Origin: Rhynchopus euleeides
Lineage: Eukaryota; Euglenozoa; Diplonemea; Diplonemida; Diplonemidae
NCBI GenBank assembly: GCA_963210315.1
Contig: OY723312.1
Location: forward strand, 62,001-126,000
Direction of reading: 5' to 3'
DNA length: 64,000 bases
Position numbers and translations under genes: made by a program. The notes beneath the pieces were generated by a model, which was not told the DNA's origin, searched no databases, and saw nothing but the letters and a program-made list of their open reading frames with translations. Positions 60,626 through 64,000 of this stretch are shown one piece after another (positions within the stretch are counted from its first letter, which is position 1; every line of letters begins with the position of its first letter).

Positions 60626-61658
60626 TTAGGCCTGGGAGAACTTCACACCCTTCGAGATGTTGCCCTCCAGGTCGGCGAGGCACTTCTCCAGGAGGTCCTT
60701 CTCGAAGGCGTTGGGCTCGGGGATCTGCTGGATCTCCTGCACGCCGTCCTTGCCCAGCAGCACGGGGGAGGAGAAGTACTGCGTGGGCTGCACGTCGCTC
60801 TCCACGTAGGTGCACTCAACGATGCCCTGCTCGCCGTTCAGGGCGCGGATCAGGCTGAAGGCGAACTCGGCACCTGCAGGGTGAGGGTGGTGGGTGTGGC
60901 GCGTGTGGTGGGGACAAGAGCATACCGGCGTAGGCCATCGACAGCGTGGCGCTGCCCGTGCCCGCCTTGGCCTTCACAACCTCGTCACCACCGAACTGGA
61001 TGCGGTGGGTCAGGGCGTCCAGCTCCTCCTGGGTGAAGTTGAAGCCCGAGTGGCTCAGCAGGGGCACGATCGTGGCACCGCTGTGCCCGCCGACCACCGG
61101 CACCTTCACGTTCGCCACGTCGGCACCCTTCAGCTCAGCCACGAAGGTCTTGGCGCGCACCAGGTCGAGGGTGGTCACCCCGAACAGCTTCTTGGGGTTG
61201 TACACGCCAGCCTTCTTCAGGGTCTCGGCGAAGATCGGCACCGTCGAGTTGACGGGGTTGGCGATGATCAGGAAGGCGGCGTTGGGGCAGTGCTTGGCGC
61301 AGGCCTCAGCCAGAGTGCGCACGATGCTCGCGTTGGTGTTGAACAGGTCGTCACGGGTCATGCCCGGCTTGCGGGGCACACCGGCGGGGATGATGACCAC
61401 CTCACGGTCCTTCAGGGCCTCACCGATGTCGTCACCGACGTACCCACGCACCTGGGCGGGGGTGGAGATGTGGCTCAGGTCCGCCGCAACGCCGGGGGTG
61501 TTGACGATGTCGTACAGCGTCAGGTCGGTGGTCAGGGGGGAGTTCTTCATCAGAAGCGACAGCGGCTGGCCAATGCCACCTGCGGCACCCAGCACGGACA
61601 CCTTGCGGTTCAGGCAGCCCGTTGCCGAGAACATACGCGTGGCGGTGCGCGACAGCAT
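60626..61658 (-). CDS. mdh: Mitochondrial-type NAD malate dehydrogenase (two exons)
   Basis: Exons 61658-60926 and 60873-60626, joined in phase 1, give 326 residues. The 52-nt intron 60925-60874 runs from GTATG to CTGCAG. Catalyses malate/oxaloacetate interconversion with NAD in the tricarboxylic acid cycle. Residues 1-19 ([19 protein letters not shown]) form a basic, Ser/Thr-rich mitochondrial presequence. The NAD site is GAAGGIGQ (24-31). Substrate arginines are R96 and R102 in [11 protein letters not shown] and R168, with D165 and catalytic H192 in [16 protein letters not shown] (134-142) closes the active site. The second exon continues with [13 protein letters not shown] and ends VKFSQA. 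Without splicing the frame runs into a low-complexity tail, so splicing is required. The ATG chosen gives the presequence; the in-frame upstream open codons do not begin with ATG. Confidence 0.93.
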
Positions 61659-62482
61659 TTTAAATAGACAAGAGAGTTGGTGCCTGCAGGTGTGGGCGTG
61701 ATGGCTGTGCACGGGGCGATGCGCGTGACACCCGAAATCAGAGCAGATGAACTCACAGTCCTCAGCTCTCCTCCGGGACACTACGACACTATGAAGAGGC
61801 ATCCAGAGCATGTGTGTGAGGTGTGAGGTGTGTGTGGTGTGCAGAGGACACTCTCTCCAGCCAAACGGGTTGAGACACATTCAGAACACCGAATCAAACG
61901 GTCTGAGTCACATTGCGACCCGCCGCGACCCGGGATGGTTGCAAGAATCAGCATCTACAAAAACGGAGCCTAGTGTCGAAAGCTGTTCGGCGTGCGCCTG
62001 GGCAGCACACGGTATCGGTGGCAGCGCTGGCCCTGTTATGCGTTCCCCCCTGCTGGCGCTGTGCTGTGAAACTCGTGGGGGAGCATCACAGCGATACGGA
62101 AACAGAAACAGAGGCGTTGGTGCTGGTGCAAGTCCCTTTATCATTTATGTGATCGAAGAGGCAAAGAAAGGGCGCTCAAGAGGAGGCCCCCTGTCGACGA
62201 TAATAACCCTTCAGTAGAATAACAAAAACAAAAACCGTGGCTGCTGCCAGGGCTGTTCCTAACTGGGGGGCTTGTTCCCCACTTTCAGGATTCTGAACTT
62301 TTTTTCTAAGAATTTTTGTAAGGGGAAAAAACTTTTTTTCTAAGAATTTTGTTAGGGAATTTTTTTTCTAACGTTGTTTCGCAGAGGAAAAAACTTTTTC
62401 TAAGTTTTCCCCAGTCGACAGGGTGCGCACAAGGATGGAAGGGAAGTCTGTCCCACGTACCGTTCGCCTTGCTGGCCAACTG
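61659..62482. other. Upstream region of malate dehydrogenase
   Basis: No gene recognised. At 62290-62405 there is a degenerate tandem of ACTTTTTTTCTAAGAATTTT, with a related stretch at 63375-63400 in inverse sense. Confidence 0.4.
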
Positions 62483-62484
62483 GA

Positions 62485-62715
62485 GAGCCAGACATTCACT
62501 ACCGTGGCCTCCGGCGGCTGGGGGGCTCCGCCCCCCAGACCCCCCTGTGGCGTACGTCTCGTACTCAAGTCCTTCGAATCCCATCAAGTCGGGGTCCAGC
62601 CACTCCAGTCGCCTCTGAGGACGCAGCCAACTCGCACAGAATCTGTACGCCCACACGAACAGATGTTCGCTACCGTGGCCTCCGGCGGCTGGGGGGCTCA
62701 CGCCCCCCAAACCCC
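62485..62715. repeat. Hairpin-bounded repeat, inverted copy of 717-955
   Basis: Ends carry CCGTGGCCTCCGGCGGCTGG and GGGGGGCTCCGCCCCCC, with CAGAATCTGTACGCCCAC between, in reverse orientation to the copy at 717-955. Confidence 0.75.
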
Positions 62716-62743
62716 TCATGTAGCGTGTGCCCGTCCATCTATC

Positions 62744-62845
62744 TCACTTCCCCGGGTACAGTGCAGCGTAGGAGGTCAGCGCCGCATCCATGAAGCGCTT
62801 CTTCGAAGCCTGACTGACATCGGACAGGAGGTCGGGCTTCCCCAC
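62744..62845 (-). CDS. Candidate terminal exon of an unidentified gene
   Basis: On the minus strand, after a possible acceptor (CTCCCAG at 62852-62846), 33 codons read VGKPDLLSDVSQASKKRF and MDAALTSYAALYPGK to a stop at 62744. The preceding stretch 62897-62846 starts GTAGCG and is 52 nt, the same size as the malate dehydrogenase intron. The amphipathic composition looks like genuine protein. The upstream exon could not be followed: the frame preceding the donor has a stop seven codons back. Family unknown. Confidence 0.35.
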   Translation of the reverse strand: MGKPDLLSDVSQASKKRFMDAALTSYAALYPGK

Positions 62846-62897
62846 CTGGGAGGTACACTTGCCGCGTTCGCGACATGCGTGACACGCGACACGCTAC

Positions 62898-63785
62898 CTG
62901 AAACGTGAGTGTGCCTTGCTAACACGGGCATTTCAACGGTCTGCCGACGACCGTTCCCCAAACCAGTAAACCAGCAGTTTTGGAAAATCGGAGAGATCAC
63001 CCTACTGCGCTGAATATGGTGCGCACCACTGCAAAAATCCCCGGGAGCTTTTGGGCTTTCAGACCTGAAGGGGCCAGCAGGTGGGTGGCGTCGGGGAGTG
63101 GCAGCTTTGTAACTGTCCTCCAGCTGCTGGCATGTCCAGCCCTGCGAGAGTGCCAAGGTGTATTGAGTCCCTGCGGAGCACAACCCCCGATGAGAACGAG
63201 TGCCAGATGATCCTCATTCATTTTCAGCTGTAACGCGCATGAGGGGCACTCTCTGCCGCAAGCATCTCTGGGCATCACTCGAGAGCTGTCACATGATGAC
63301 GCGGAGAGAAATCAGAGAAAAAGTCCCGCCTGACGGGCACGCGCCTGGAAACTGTGGGGGGGCGAGCAAAAAATCCCTTGTAAAAATTCTTAGAAAAAAC
63401 CTGGTTCCCCGACCCAAAAAACCTGGAAAAAGGGCTCGTTCCCCGCCCAGGCCTGGCTGCTGCTGGCAGCCTCTCGCCCATCATGGCATGCTGCTCAATG
63501 CATCACATCCAGCCAGCAGAGGCCAAGCGCATCAATAGGAATTGACGTGACTGAGGTCAGCACATGCGTGTCCACAAGGGCAACAGAACGGGGGGGGGCC
63601 ACCCCACAGGGTTTGCAGGCGAGCAACCCCGTCAGGCTGCAAGCCGTCAGGCCATCCGGCGGCACGACGCGAGAAGTTGGGTGGAAAGACACATCGCACA
63701 CAGGGGCGATCTAGGAGGCCAGTCTAAGCTAGGGGCGTGTGTGAGTGTGTGTTGGGGGTGGTGGGGGGTGTGCCTGCGGCCTCAC
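62898..63785. other. Unassigned region near the right edge
   Basis: Minus-strand frames at 62997-63278 contain protein-like stretches (LPLPDATHLLAPSGLKAQK, then LPGIFAVVRTIFSAVG), possibly an exon of the gene ending at 62744, but the splice pattern could not be resolved. Nothing else is recognised. Confidence 0.25.
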
Positions 63786-63905
63786 CGCTGCTTTGCTCTC
63801 TGCTTCTCTTCGAGGTGATTTTTGTAGCTGCGGAGCTTCGCCAACGGGGTATCGCGGCTGCGAATTGCGAGCGGGACGTCTTCTCCAAGACGGCTCGCCA
63901 GGGCA
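63786..63905 (-). CDS. Candidate internal exon of a gene entering from the right edge
   Basis: Between a possible acceptor (CCCCACAG at 63913-63906) and donor (GTGAGG at 63785-63780), one minus frame stays open for 120 nt and encodes ALASRLGEDVPLAIRSRD then TPLAKLRSYKNHLEEKQR, a charged helical segment. The next possible intron, 63785-63729, is 57 nt, CA-rich and ends CCCCTAG, much like the 52-nt malate dehydrogenase intron. Flanking exons were not resolved and the family is unknown. Confidence 0.35.
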
Positions 63906-64000
63906 CTGTGGGGTGCGTGTGTGCGTGCAGTGTGGTTCCTTATCAACGCATCCAGGGTTTGTTTGTGCGCACGAGCGGCAGTGTGTTGTGGCCCCCGTGA

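Noticed and set aside
1..64000. CRISPR arrays, bacterial operons or prophage
   Set aside because: The direct repeats are satellites or dispersed elements without regular unique spacers, and gene structure (introns, Golgi topology, mitochondrial presequence) is eukaryotic.

Overview
The window is nuclear DNA of a GC-rich single-celled eukaryote. The evidence is a mitochondrial-type malate dehydrogenase with a presequence and a 52-nt GT..AG intron, type II Golgi-style glycosyltransferases, a secreted 4,310-residue mosaic protein, and abundant eukaryotic repeats. The lineage (free-living protist or alga) cannot be settled from the sequence. All five complete gene types lie on the minus strand, and most long plus-strand frames are GC-driven shadows of them.

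Layout. 1-1.35 kb: repeats. 1.35-2.9 kb: an intronless FAD_binding_2 flavoprotein. 3.19-10.75 kb: a composite transposon-like unit with CCACCTGATTTTG inverted ends and a TTATTA target duplication, which split an older dispersed repeat (family R). Nested in it is a 2.44-kb relative, 7648-10091. 11.3-11.8 kb: a broken 5' fragment related to the giant protein. 12.4-14.4 kb: a duplicated GC-rich segment. 14.68-15.84 kb: two 360-bp direct repeats 800 bp apart, each with an apparent type III hammerhead ribozyme, so a candidate retrozyme. 17.4-18.7 kb: a 41-bp minisatellite that reverses direction at about 18.47 kb. 19.27-32.2 kb: one uninterrupted 12.9-kb gene for a modular secreted protein.

33-56 kb is a tandem array of four intact glycosyltransferase genes (469, 469, 459 and 464 residues). 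They are separated by shared non-coding blocks and by at least nine short inverted-repeat elements with GGGGGCCTTCGCT-like ends, found only in this part of the window. 51.5-53.2 kb is a second copy of sequence from the composite element. It lacks both internal insertions and so serves as an empty site. 58.0-60.0 kb is a frameshifted beta-propeller (WD40) pseudogene interrupted by the tail of a non-LTR reverse transcriptase. 60.6-61.7 kb is malate dehydrogenase. 62.7-64 kb is repeats plus two candidate short exons of unidentified minus-strand genes.

The genes do not form one pathway. The flavoprotein and malate dehydrogenase are metabolic, while the glycosyltransferases and giant protein belong to the secretory and cell-surface system. 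The strongest candidate for an undescribed system is the hammerhead-bearing repeat at 14.7-15.8 kb. Next are the transposon family with the CCACCTGATTTTG end and the inverted-repeat elements seeded through the glycosyltransferase array.
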